Below are positions 27,773 through 35,634 of a DNA stretch of 64,000 bases, one piece after another. Under the pieces are notes generated by a model that did not search any database, had not been told where the DNA came from, and saw only the letters and a program-made list of their open reading frames with translations. Location: contig DMMW01000002.1 in the NCBI GenBank assembly GCA_003452965.1, positions 79,233-143,232 on the forward strand, given 5' to 3'. Numbering within the stretch: position 1 is the stretch's first letter; the number at the start of each line of letters is the position of its first letter. The stretch comes from Elusimicrobiota bacterium (lineage in GTDB: Bacteria > Elusimicrobiota > UBA8919). Made by a program: the position numbers and the translations under genes.

Positions 27773-27792
27773 CAAAGAAAGTATATAAGAAA

Positions 27793-28659
27793 ATGAAGAT
27801 AATAATTTTGGGTGGGACTGGATTGCTCGGGCATACACTTTGGGAATATCTTTCCTTGAAAAATTCCGATACTTATACTACTGTAAGATTATCGCGATCC
27901 AATTATGAAAATTATAAGAGTAATAAAGTTATAGATAATGTTGATATAACTGATATTGAAAATGTTGAAAAGATACTTAATAAAATTAAACCGGATATTA
28001 TTCTGAACTGTATAGGTGTAACTAAAAGAAGGGAAAATATAGATAATTATCAATATCTAAGTATTCTTTTGAATGCCTTATTCCCGATAAGATTATCGCA
28101 GTGGGCTAAAAAAAATAATTCAAAAGTTATCAATTTCAGTACCGATTGTGTATTTGACGGTAAAATCGGAAATTATTCGGAAGATAGTCCTACAAATGCA
28201 ACAGATGTTTATGGAAAAACGAAATCACTCGGAGAAATTAGGGATGATAATGCTCTTACATTACGTTCTTCGTTTATTGGCTTTGAACTTTATCATAAGA
28301 CAGAATTATTGGAATGGTTTCTATCGCAAAAAGTAACAGTGAAAGGTTTTAAAAATGCGATATATTCAGGATTAACCACTTTGGAATTAAGCAGGGTAGT
28401 TGAGAATATATTATTATCATATCCTAAAATGACCGGACTTTACAATATCTCAAGCGAGTCGATAAATAAATATGATTTATTGATGTTGATTAGAAAAAAG
28501 TTTAAACTTGTTACGAAAATAATACCGGATGAAACTTTCTCTTGTGACAGAAGTTTAAATTCTTCAAAATTTAGAAAAGAACTTAATTATAATCCGCCTT
28601 CATGGGAATCTATGATTGCCGAATTATCTGAAAAATATTTACAAAAAAAGGATGTTTGA
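27793..28659 (+). CDS. fnlB: RmlD-like NAD(P)-dependent sugar reductase (UDP-L-FucNAc branch)
   Basis: A 288-residue extended SDR. The Rossmann motif is ILGGTGLLGH at residues 4-13, and the active-site pair is YGKTK near 144-148, preceded by NFSTDCVFDGK. It belongs to the RmlD-type 4-keto reductases. In L-FucNAc synthesis FnlB/WbjC reduces the 4-keto intermediate made by FnlA. The start at 27793 places the Rossmann strand at the N-terminus; an ATG 24 bp upstream lies in a repeat. It precedes fnlA in a wbuB-fnlB-fnlA-fnlC order. Confidence 0.75.
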   Translation: MKIIILGGTGLLGHTLWEYLSLKNSDTYTTVRLSRSNYENYKSNKVIDNVDITDIENVEKILNKIKPDIILNCIGVTKRRENIDNYQYLSILLNALFPIRLSQWAKKNNSKVINFSTDCVFDGKIGNYSEDSPTNATDVYGKTKSLGEIRDDNALTLRSSFIGFELYHKTELLEWFLSQKVTVKGFKNAIYSGLTTLELSRVVENILLSYPKMTGLYNISSESINKYDLLMLIRKKFKLVTKIIPDETFSCDRSLNSSKFRKELNYNPPSWESMIAELSEKYLQKKDV

Positions 28660-28962
28660 TTGCACAGATTATTATAATCAGGTTACTAAGGTTCTTAAGA
28701 AAAAAGATTTTGGTTCTAATCTGTGTAATTGGTTTAGAAAATCTGTGTAATCAGATATAATGTATATTATAACCCATAGGGTAACTTGCTAATCGTCTTA
28801 AATCTCAAAGAGATTTAAGCCAGCAACCCTGCGGGCAAATTTAAAAAGCAAAATTTGGGTTACCCACAAGGGGTAACTCGCTAAACGGATTATATTTCTT
28901 TGAAATTTAATCCAGCGACCCTACGGGTAAATTTTGTTCCAAAATTTAGTTAGGAGGAAGTA
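28660..28962 (+). repeat. 303-bp gap: GATTACA-type repeats and two tandem long hairpins
   Basis: The left part (about 28660-28760) has three CTGTGTAAT/GCACAGAT-type repeats. The right part holds two successive palindromic units with the same plan. The first (about 28773-28860) has GGGTAACTTGCT...CAGCAACCCT closed by CTTAAATCTC-AAA-GAGATTTAAG. The second (about 28863-28950) has GGGGTAACTCGCT...CAGCGACCCT with a GGATTATATTTC...GAAATTTAATCC stem. Each is followed by a smaller AAATTT hairpin. No ORF is evident. The AGGAGG Shine-Dalgarno of fnlA is at the end. Confidence 0.75.
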
Positions 28963-30030
28963 ATGATTTTTAAAGGAAAAACAATATTAGTAACCGGCGG
29001 GACAGGCTCGTTTGGCAAAATATTTGTCCGTCGTGTCCTGACAGGAGAAATGGGTACTCCAAAAAAAGTTATTGTGTTGTCAAGAGACGAAGCTAAACAG
29101 CATGATATGAGAATGGCTTATTTGCATAAGTTGGTAGCAACAGACGAAGTTATATACCGCAATTTTATGAATGTTCTTGAGTTCAGGATTGGGGATGTAA
29201 GGAGCTATCCGGATGTTTGTTCTGCTATAAGAAATGCCGATATAGTTATAAATGCCGCGGCGTTGAAGCAGGTCCCTGCATGTGAATATTTCCCGACACA
29301 AGCGGTTATGACAAATTGTATCGGGGTTGCTAATATAGTCCGTGCAATAGAAGAAAATAGTTATCCCGTTGAAACTGTTATTGCTATAAGCACGGATAAA
29401 GCGTGCAAACCTGTAAATGTTATGGGTATGACAAAATCAATCCAGGAAAGGATTGTAATATCTGCAAATATTCTTAATCCAAAAACCCGTTTTATTTGTG
29501 TTAGATACGGCAATGTTTTGGCTTCTCGCGGTTCGGTTATACCATTATTTCATGATCAGATAAAAAACGGCGGACCTGTTACAATCACTGTTCCTGATAT
29601 GACACGGTTTCTTTTAAGTTTAAATCAAGCTGTTGATACGGTATATGCTGCATTAAAATATGGAAAAAGAGGGGAAACATATATACCCAATGCAGCTTCT
29701 GCCACCATTTTAGATATCGCAAAAGCTCTGATAGAAAAAAGAAATATTAAAATTAAAGTCACAGGGATTCGTCCCGGTGAGAAAATGCATGAGATTATGG
29801 TTTCGGAAGAAGAGGCAAATCATTGTATAAAACGGGGCGATTATTATGTTATATTGCCCATGCTTCCTGAATTGCGATATAAGAATGAAAAAGCAGTAAA
29901 TGCCTTAAAGAAAGAATTTAGTTCAGCAGATAATGTTTTGGATTTTAATAATACGGTAAAATTACTTAAAAAACATAATTTAATGATTGGTAAGTCTATA
30001 CCACAGGAAGATAGTGAATTGCTAAGATGA
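28963..30030 (+). CDS. fnlA: UDP-GlcNAc 4,6-dehydratase/3- or 5-epimerase (FnlA/WbjB/CapE type)
   Basis: A 355-residue single-domain SDR of the CapD/FlaA1 superfamily that starts UDP-L-FucNAc synthesis from UDP-GlcNAc. The Rossmann motif TGGTGSFGK is at residues 11-19, AAALKQVPACE near 98-108 is diagnostic of the family, and the catalytic Tyr of YxxxK is replaced by Met (Met154, Lys158 in VMGMTK), as normal for this group. GIRPGEKMHE near 269 is also typical. A strong AGGAGG Shine-Dalgarno precedes the start. The usual fnlC partner is separated from it by an inserted GIY-YIG gene. Confidence 0.87.
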   Translation: MIFKGKTILVTGGTGSFGKIFVRRVLTGEMGTPKKVIVLSRDEAKQHDMRMAYLHKLVATDEVIYRNFMNVLEFRIGDVRSYPDVCSAIRNADIVINAAALKQVPACEYFPTQAVMTNCIGVANIVRAIEENSYPVETVIAISTDKACKPVNVMGMTKSIQERIVISANILNPKTRFICVRYGNVLASRGSVIPLFHDQIKNGGPVTITVPDMTRFLLSLNQAVDTVYAALKYGKRGETYIPNAASATILDIAKALIEKRNIKIKVTGIRPGEKMHEIMVSEEEANHCIKRGDYYVILPMLPELRYKNEKAVNALKKEFSSADNVLDFNNTVKLLKKHNLMIGKSIPQEDSELLR

Positions 30031-30049
30031 ATCATAGTTATAGAGCGGA

Positions 30050-30326
30050 CCCCGTTAGAGATTAGTTTATGTACTACACATACATTTTAAGGAGTAGGAA
30101 AGATAATAAACTGTACACAGGTTCTACGGGTGATTTGTGGAAGCGTTTCAAAGAGCATAATGAAGGTAAGGTAGTGTCAACGAAAGGTAGGCGACCATTT
30201 GATTTAATATATTATGAAGCATGTATTATGGAGATTGATTCTAAAGTTAGAGAGAAATATTTGAAAACTGGGTATGGAAAGCGATATTTAAAGGACAGAT
30301 TGAAACGCTTCCTATCTCTAACGGGG
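30050..30326 (+). mobile_element. Inverted-repeat-bounded GIY-YIG element
   Basis: CCCCGTTAGAG (30050-30060) and its exact reverse complement CTCTAACGGGG (30316-30326) bracket a GIY-YIG nuclease gene; the similarity extends inward (AGATTAG / CTATCT). The unit interrupts the fnlA-fnlC pair. Two related inverted-repeat elements without a nuclease lie at 35494-35609 and 52032-52141. I infer a small mobile unit; no target-site duplication is clear. Confidence 0.65.
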
Positions 30327-30344
30327 CGGGGGATATATAAATGA
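30069..30344 (+). CDS. Small GIY-YIG endonuclease-like protein
   Basis: A 91-residue single-domain GIY-YIG protein: the YYTYILRS strand at residues 2-9, YTGSTGDLWKRF near 16-27, and a catalytic-type Glu in REKYLKTGYGKRYL near 61-74. Length is typical of the YhbQ/UPF0213-like group. The last residues (LTGRGIYK) are encoded by the right inverted repeat and flanking DNA. It has no good Shine-Dalgarno and overlaps fnlC by 4 bp. Its placement inside an inverted-repeat pair, splitting a metabolic operon, suggests a selfish or mobile role rather than a part in polysaccharide synthesis. Confidence 0.85.
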   Translation: MYYTYILRSRKDNKLYTGSTGDLWKRFKEHNEGKVVSTKGRRPFDLIYYEACIMEIDSKVREKYLKTGYGKRYLKDRLKRFLSLTGRGIYK

Positions 30345-31483
30345 ATATGACAAAGGTAATGACTATAGTCGGAACGAGGCCTGAAATAATTAAACTTAGC
30401 AGAATAATGTATGAATTGGAAAAATACACGGAACATATACTCGTTCATACCGGGCAGAATTTTGATTATGAGTTAAATGAGATATTTTTCAAGGAGATGG
30501 AAATAAGAAAACCGGATTATTTTTTAAATTCTGTCGGTAAAAATGTCGCGGAAACAATCGGAAATATAATTGCTAAGTCCGACGGGGTTATGGCAAAAGA
30601 AAATCCGGATGCGATAGTTCTTTACGGCGATACAAATAGTTGCCTTTCAATAATTTCTGCAAAGAGAAGAAAAATACCTATATTTCATCTTGAAGCTGGT
30701 AACCGTTCTTTTGACCAGAGAGTGCCTGAAGAACTAAATAGAAAGATTGTAGACCATTTAAGTGATATTAATATGACGCTTACCGAGCATGCTCGCAGAT
30801 ATTTAATAAATGAAGGGATAAAACCTGAAACGGTAATAAAAGTCGGTTCTCCAATGAAAGAAATTTTGGATTTCTATATGCCAAGGATTTTAAAATCGGA
30901 TGTTTTAAGACGTTTAAAATTGAAAGATAATGATTATTTTGTGATTAGTGCGCATAGAGAAGAAAATATTGACTCTGAACAGAATTTTAGTGATATGTTG
31001 GATTCATTAAATGCTATAGCGAAAAAATATAATAAAAAAATGATTGTTTCAACACATCCCAGAACTAGAAAGAAATTAGAAAAAGTAAATAAAAATTTTC
31101 ATTCTTTAATTAGTTTTATGAAACCGCTTGGTTTTAGCGATTATGTTAAACTTCAGCTTAATGCGGCCTGTGTTATTTCTGACAGCGGAACCATTACGGA
31201 AGAGTCATCAATATTAAATTTTCCTGCGGTAACCATCCGACAGGCACATGAAAGGCCGGAAGGTATGGATGAGGGCACACTAATAATGTGTGGTTTAAAA
31301 AGCGAACGTATAATTGAAGCAATGGATATAGTTATGTCACAATATTCTAAAAGAAACAGGCAGTTTAAAATAATACCTGACCATGATGTAAATAACGTTT
31401 CAAAGAAAGTTACAAGAATTATTATGAGTTATATTGATTATATAAATCGTGTGGTATGGCAGAAGAACGAGTGCATAAAATAA
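30341..31483 (+). CDS. fnlC: UDP-N-acetylsugar 2-epimerase, non-hydrolysing (FnlC/WbjD type)
   Basis: A 380-residue WecB-fold epimerase catalysing the last C2 epimerisation to UDP-L-FucNAc. Motifs are IVGTRPEIIKLS at residues 8-19, HTGQNFDYELNEIFF near 36-50, HLEAGNRSFDQRVPEE near 115-130, ISAHREEN near 203-210 and SDSGTITEES near 281-290. The variant GNRSFDQ is typical of the FucNAc/CapG branch rather than WecB. An alternative ATG six bases later (30347) is equally possible. It is followed 1 bp later by an SDR gene. Confidence 0.87.
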   Translation: MNMTKVMTIVGTRPEIIKLSRIMYELEKYTEHILVHTGQNFDYELNEIFFKEMEIRKPDYFLNSVGKNVAETIGNIIAKSDGVMAKENPDAIVLYGDTNSCLSIISAKRRKIPIFHLEAGNRSFDQRVPEELNRKIVDHLSDINMTLTEHARRYLINEGIKPETVIKVGSPMKEILDFYMPRILKSDVLRRLKLKDNDYFVISAHREENIDSEQNFSDMLDSLNAIAKKYNKKMIVSTHPRTRKKLEKVNKNFHSLISFMKPLGFSDYVKLQLNAACVISDSGTITEESSILNFPAVTIRQAHERPEGMDEGTLIMCGLKSERIIEAMDIVMSQYSKRNRQFKIIPDHDVNNVSKKVTRIIMSYIDYINRVVWQKNECIK

Positions 31484-31484
31484 T

Positions 31485-32468
31485 ATGAATGTTGCGGTAA
31501 CTGGCGGTACAGGTTGTTTAGGACAGCCATTATTAAAAAAACTTAGGCAAAATAATTATAATATTAAATTGTTGGTTGAACCTACAGATAGAAGATTATT
31601 TTTGTTTGATGGTATTGAAATAATAAAAGGAACGATAGATGATAGTAATGCTTTGGAATATTTATTAGAAAATGTTGAAGTAGTTTTTCACTTAGCAGGA
31701 AAAGTTCATGAATTTTCAAAAAATGTTGATGAAAAAGAATTCTTTAAAATTAATACAGAGGATACAAAGCAGCTCTTAGAGATAGCAAAAATTAAAAAAG
31801 TAAGAAGAGTTATTTTTTATTCTACGGTAGGTGTTTACGGTAAAGACAGTGATTTTCATGCTGATGAGGATACTGTATGTAATCCAATAACACCGTATGG
31901 AAAGAGTAAATATGAAGCAGAAAAGTGTATTTTGGAATCTTCTAAAAATGGAGGTCCCGAAGGTATAGTTCTGCGGTTTCCTGTTGTATATGGTCCTTTT
32001 GACAGGGGAAATGTTGCCAGTTTAATAAAAGCGGTATATAAAAAACAGTTCATGTATTTTGGTGACGGAAAAAATTCAAGAAGTATGATTTCTTCGGTTA
32101 ATACGGCAGAAGCGGCGGTTCTTGCGGCAAATTCCGATAGTTCGGCTAACCAGGTTTTTTGCGTAACTGATGGGATTGATTATTCAATGGAATATTTAAT
32201 CAATACTATTTGCAAAATACTTAATACTTCGTGGAAGCCTATACATTTACCAATGTTTATTTCAAAACTTATAGGTTGCAGCGGGGATGTCTTAGAAAAA
32301 ATAACTAAACGCACAATGCCTGTCAATTCAGACAGAATTAGGAAACTTTCTAAACCTATGACGCTTTCTTGTTGTAAAGCTAAAAAAATATTGAATTATA
32401 AAGCAGAGGAAACTATAGAAGAAGGTATAAAAAACGAAATTGATTGGATATGGAGCCAACCTTTCTAA
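31485..32468 (+). CDS. SDR nucleotide-sugar 4-ketoreductase/epimerase (WbpV/WbpK-like)
   Basis: A 327-residue extended SDR. TGGTGCLGQ is at residues 6-14, and YGKSK near 142-146 holds the catalytic Tyr/Lys pair. In Pseudomonas-type loci a similar gene next to wbpL and wbpM reduces UDP-4-keto-QuiNAc to UDP-D-QuiNAc or UDP-D-FucNAc, the substrate of WbpL. The same order (reductase, wbpL-like, wbpM-like) occurs here. The final A of its TAA stop is the first base of a 125-bp repeat (32468-32592), so the C-terminus may have been set by the insertion. Confidence 0.75.
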   Translation: MNVAVTGGTGCLGQPLLKKLRQNNYNIKLLVEPTDRRLFLFDGIEIIKGTIDDSNALEYLLENVEVVFHLAGKVHEFSKNVDEKEFFKINTEDTKQLLEIAKIKKVRRVIFYSTVGVYGKDSDFHADEDTVCNPITPYGKSKYEAEKCILESSKNGGPEGIVLRFPVVYGPFDRGNVASLIKAVYKKQFMYFGDGKNSRSMISSVNTAEAAVLAANSDSSANQVFCVTDGIDYSMEYLINTICKILNTSWKPIHLPMFISKLIGCSGDVLEKITKRTMPVNSDRIRKLSKPMTLSCCKAKKILNYKAEETIEEGIKNEIDWIWSQPF

Positions 32469-32592
32469 CTGTGTCATAATTCCAAAATTGTAGCTGCAGA
32501 GCGATAGCTCTGCTAAAACATGGCAAAGATTACGCTTTGCTGCTACAAAATGGAAAACGAAATACATTTATTAACAATTGCGACACAGTCTG
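32468..32592 (+). mobile_element. 125-bp MITE-like repeat, copy 1
   Basis: The sequence from ACTGTGTCATAATTCC to GCGACACAGTCTG is identical, base for base by eye, to 48886-49010. The ends form inverted repeats (ACTGTGTC / GACACAGT), and the interior has two hairpins (GCAGAGCGATAGCTCTGC and GCAAAGATTACGCTTTGC). It has no coding capacity. It lies directly against the stop codon of the upstream SDR gene. Confidence 0.88.
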
Positions 32593-32660
32593 TAAGTCGA
32601 GAAGGGCGAACATCTCGCCGAAGCTTTCACCAGAAAGCGTAGGCGGGTGAAAAATATTTA
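32593..32660 (+). repeat. GAAGCT...AGCGTAGGCGG repeat fragment
   Basis: It holds GGCGAACATCTCGCC and GAAGCTTTCACCAGAAAGCGTAGGCGGGTGA. The same CGAAGCT-spacer-AGCGTAGGCGG plan occurs at about 44331-44364, where it is nested in another element. A small dispersed palindrome. Confidence 0.6.
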
Positions 32661-33638
32661 GTGTTTTTTATGTATTTTTTATTTATTATTAGTCTTATAT
32701 TAGCCGCTGCTGTGGCTTTTTTTATAAGTATGTTTGGTGTAAAATTGGGATTGGTTGACTATCCAAATTATCGCAGTTCTCATTCAATTCCTATACCAAA
32801 GGGTGGTGGTATGGGTATCCCGATTGGATTTTTATTGGTTAGTATTTTAGTTAAAACGCACATCAGTATTTGGCTGCCCGCGATACTTATTTCATTTTTA
32901 AGTTTTCTTTCGGATAAAATGGAAATTCCTCCCAGACGGCGGTTTTTATTGCAATTATTGATTGCTTTATTATTTTTGAATCTAATAAATAGATTTTATT
33001 TATTCACTGTTGAAAATGTTTTAATTATTGTTTTTTCAGCATTATTTATTGTAGCAACCGCTAATTTTTTTAATTTTATGGATGGAATTAACGGTATTGC
33101 CGGAATCACGGCTTTGATTGCATTCAGTTTTATTGCTTATTTTTCATTTTATATTATTAATGACAAAAATATTGCTTTAATGAGTATTGTTTTAGTTATT
33201 GGTTGTTTGGGATTCTTGCCTTTCAATTTTCCAAAGGCAAAGGTTTTTATGGGTGATGTGGGTAGTGTTTTTTTAGGTTTTATTTTTGCTGTATTTGTAG
33301 TAAAATTATCTTCAACAGTGAATATTTTTCTTTGTCTTATAATGTTTATGAGTACTTTTTATGCCGATGCAATAATAACCATTTTTTATAGATTAAAAAA
33401 TGGGGAAAACTTAACAAAAGCACATAGAAATCATTTATATCAGTATTTGAGCAATGAATTAGGCATTGCACATTGGAAAGTTACTGCAATATATGCATTA
33501 GTTCAAATTGTATGTGGATTTTTATCAATAATTTTGTATAATAAAACGATTGGTTTTCAGTTAATATTGATTTTTGGATTTGGATTAGTTTCTTTAATGG
33601 TATACAAAAATATAAAAAATAGATTACTAACTAACTAA
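32661..33638 (+). CDS. wbpL: MraY/WecA-family initiating glycosyl-1-phosphate transferase (WbpL-like)
   Basis: A 325-residue polytopic membrane protein with about 10 transmembrane segments that transfers an N-acetylsugar-1-phosphate to undecaprenyl phosphate. VDYPNYRSSHSIPIPKGGG near residues 31-49 is the family's N-terminal motif, NFFNFMDGINGIAG near 135-148 carries the catalytic Asp region, FMGDVGSVFLGF near 196-207 the second motif, and HRNHLYQYL near 255-263 the HRxHxYQ loop. It starts at GTG 32661 or ATG 32670. The neighbouring WbpV/K-like and WbpM-like genes suggest a UDP-D-QuiNAc/FucNAc substrate. Confidence 0.83.
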   Translation: MFFMYFLFIISLILAAAVAFFISMFGVKLGLVDYPNYRSSHSIPIPKGGGMGIPIGFLLVSILVKTHISIWLPAILISFLSFLSDKMEIPPRRRFLLQLLIALLFLNLINRFYLFTVENVLIIVFSALFIVATANFFNFMDGINGIAGITALIAFSFIAYFSFYIINDKNIALMSIVLVIGCLGFLPFNFPKAKVFMGDVGSVFLGFIFAVFVVKLSSTVNIFLCLIMFMSTFYADAIITIFYRLKNGENLTKAHRNHLYQYLSNELGIAHWKVTAIYALVQIVCGFLSIILYNKTIGFQLILIFGFGLVSLMVYKNIKNRLLTN

Positions 33639-33644
33639 ATAATT

Positions 33645-35492
33645 ATGACTAAAAGTATTATTTTAAAATACCGACGTGTGTTAATTATCATTCTTCATTT
33701 TATATTTATTGTTTTGTCATATTTTGCTGCATTTTATATAAGATTTGATTTTGCATTTCCTAAAGAATATTTACAAGTTGTAGGAAGAACATTACCGCTT
33801 TTAATTTTAATTAAGTTACTATTCTTTTATTCTTTTGGTTTATTTGTCGGGCTTTGGCGATATGTAAGCATAGGGGATATTTGGAAAATTTTACTGGCAA
33901 ACGTTTTATCTTCACTTACATTTTTTGGTGGAGTTGTATTTTACCGCGGCTTGGTAGGATATCCGCGTTCTGTTTTTATACTTGATTTTATTTTATGTGT
34001 AGCTATTATATCAGGAGTTAGGTTTCTTACAAGATTAATAAGGGAAAAATCCAAAATCGACTTTTCTGAGAAAAGAAAGAAAATACTTATTGTCGGAGCA
34101 GGAGATGCAGGCATATTGACATTAAAAGAATGTCAAAATAATATTAATATGGATGTTGAGGTTGTTGGTTTTATTGATGATGATCCTATTAAAAAAGGAC
34201 ATGATATTTATGGTGTGAGGGTGTGGGGTGGAAGAAAACTTATTCCGGATATTGTCGAAGGATATGGTGTAGAAGAAATAATTTTAGCGATACCGTCCGC
34301 GAGTGGTGATGTAATACGCGAGATACTTTATTATTGTGAGTTAACAGATGCAAAAATTAAGACAATCCCTGGGTTAGAAAAAATTTTAGAAGGAAATTTG
34401 GAAGTAAAACCCCGTGCAGTTAAACCGGAAGATCTTCTAGGTAGAAAATCGGTAAAAATAGATAAAAAAGAAATAAGTTCATGTATAATGGGCAGAACAA
34501 TTTTAGTGACCGGAGCCGGTGGTTCAATAGGTTCGGAATTGTGCCGTCAAATTGCAGGTTTTTCACCGGAAAAGATAATATTAGTTGATAATCATGAGAA
34601 CTATGTATATTTTTTAGGTATAGAATTCAAGTCAAAATATACGCAACTTAAGTTCGATACAATAATAGGTGATATCAAAGATATTGGTTTATTAAGATAT
34701 GTATTTTCCAAGTATAAACCACAAGTAATATTTCATGCAGCAGCTCATAAACATGTTCCTTTGATGGAAGAAAATCCTTCGGCGGCTGTAAAGAATAATG
34801 TCATAGGTACGCGAAATCTTATATATGCCTCAAGTCATTATAAATCTGAAAGGTTTATTTTGATTTCTACAGATAAGGCAGTGAATGCGAGTAGTGTAAT
34901 GGGAGCTACCAAACGTATAGCTGAAAAAATATTACAAGCAAAATCTAAAAATAGTAAAACAAAATTTATGGCGGTTAGATTTGGAAATGTTTTAGGTTCT
35001 TCTGGAAGTGTTATTCCGCTTTTTAAAAAACAGATAGAAGAAGGCGGTCCTGTAACTGTTACACATCCGGATGTTAAAAGGTATTTCATGAGTATTTCTG
35101 AAGCATCACAATTGGTGCTACAAGCTGGAGCGATAGGTACTGGTGGCGAAATATTTGTACTTGATATGGGTGAACAAATAAAAATTGTGGATATAGCAAA
35201 AAACTTAATTGCATTTTCTGGTCTTAAATTAGGTAGAGATATATCTATTGAATATGTAGGTTTAAGACCTGGCGAGAAACTTTTTGAAGAAATTTTATTA
35301 AATGCTGAGGAAGATAAAGTTACAAAAAATGATAAAATTTATATAACTAAACCTGGTGATTTTGACTCAGCAAAAATAAGAAAACAAATAAGAGAATTGG
35401 AAAAATATGCGAATAATTTAGATAATGATAAAATAATTGATATGATAAAACGAATGGTTCCTTCATATAAACAACCGGAAGTAAATGGTTAG
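33645..35492 (+). CDS. wbpM: Membrane-bound UDP-GlcNAc 4,6-dehydratase (WbpM/FlaA1/CapD type)
   Basis: A 615-residue protein with four N-terminal transmembrane segments (about residues 10-130), a first nucleotide-binding domain (IVGAGDAGI near 149-157) and a C-terminal SDR domain. That domain has TGAGGSIGSE near 288-297 and AAAHKHVPLME near 366-376. The catalytic pair is Met/Lys (VMGATKR), as in WbpM. It makes the UDP-4-keto-6-deoxy-GlcNAc that feeds the QuiNAc/FucNAc branch. It is full length for the family. Two bases after its stop codon lies an inverted-repeat element (35494-35609). Confidence 0.88.
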   Translation: MTKSIILKYRRVLIIILHFIFIVLSYFAAFYIRFDFAFPKEYLQVVGRTLPLLILIKLLFFYSFGLFVGLWRYVSIGDIWKILLANVLSSLTFFGGVVFYRGLVGYPRSVFILDFILCVAIISGVRFLTRLIREKSKIDFSEKRKKILIVGAGDAGILTLKECQNNINMDVEVVGFIDDDPIKKGHDIYGVRVWGGRKLIPDIVEGYGVEEIILAIPSASGDVIREILYYCELTDAKIKTIPGLEKILEGNLEVKPRAVKPEDLLGRKSVKIDKKEISSCIMGRTILVTGAGGSIGSELCRQIAGFSPEKIILVDNHENYVYFLGIEFKSKYTQLKFDTIIGDIKDIGLLRYVFSKYKPQVIFHAAAHKHVPLMEENPSAAVKNNVIGTRNLIYASSHYKSERFILISTDKAVNASSVMGATKRIAEKILQAKSKNSKTKFMAVRFGNVLGSSGSVIPLFKKQIEEGGPVTVTHPDVKRYFMSISEASQLVLQAGAIGTGGEIFVLDMGEQIKIVDIAKNLIAFSGLKLGRDISIEYVGLRPGEKLFEEILLNAEEDKVTKNDKIYITKPGDFDSAKIRKQIRELEKYANNLDNDKIIDMIKRMVPSYKQPEVNG

Positions 35493-35493
35493 T

Positions 35494-35609
35494 CCCGTTA
35501 GAGTTGTGTTTGAATAATGAATGTATACTGTTACGGAGAATGAAAAAAAATATATAAAGTTTATTTGCAAAACACGGAAGCATTATAAACGCTTCCTAAC
35601 TCTAACGGG
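35494..35609 (+). mobile_element. GIY-YIG-type inverted-repeat element without nuclease (MITE-like)
   Basis: A 116-bp segment bounded by CCCGTTAGAG and CTCTAACGGG. Its right end (AAACGCTTCCTAACTCTAACGGG) matches the right end of the GIY-YIG element (GAAACGCTTCCTATCTCTAACGGG) with very few differences. The interior is AT-rich and non-coding. It looks like a deletion derivative of the nuclease-bearing unit. Confidence 0.7.
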
Positions 35610-35634
35610 ATAAATTAAATTAAGGGGTATAGCA

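Noticed and set aside
27769..27792. Earlier start of the RmlD-like gene
   Set aside because: The ATG is the end of a TGTCATT/TATGACA repeat and has no Shine-Dalgarno; the Rossmann strand starts at 27793.
28773..28950. CRISPR array
   Set aside because: Only two units, each palindromic throughout and adjacent, with no spacers and no cas genes in the window.
30069..30344. GIY-YIG protein as a UvrC repair subunit
   Set aside because: It is a lone 91-residue domain lacking the other UvrC domains, and it sits inside inverted repeats.
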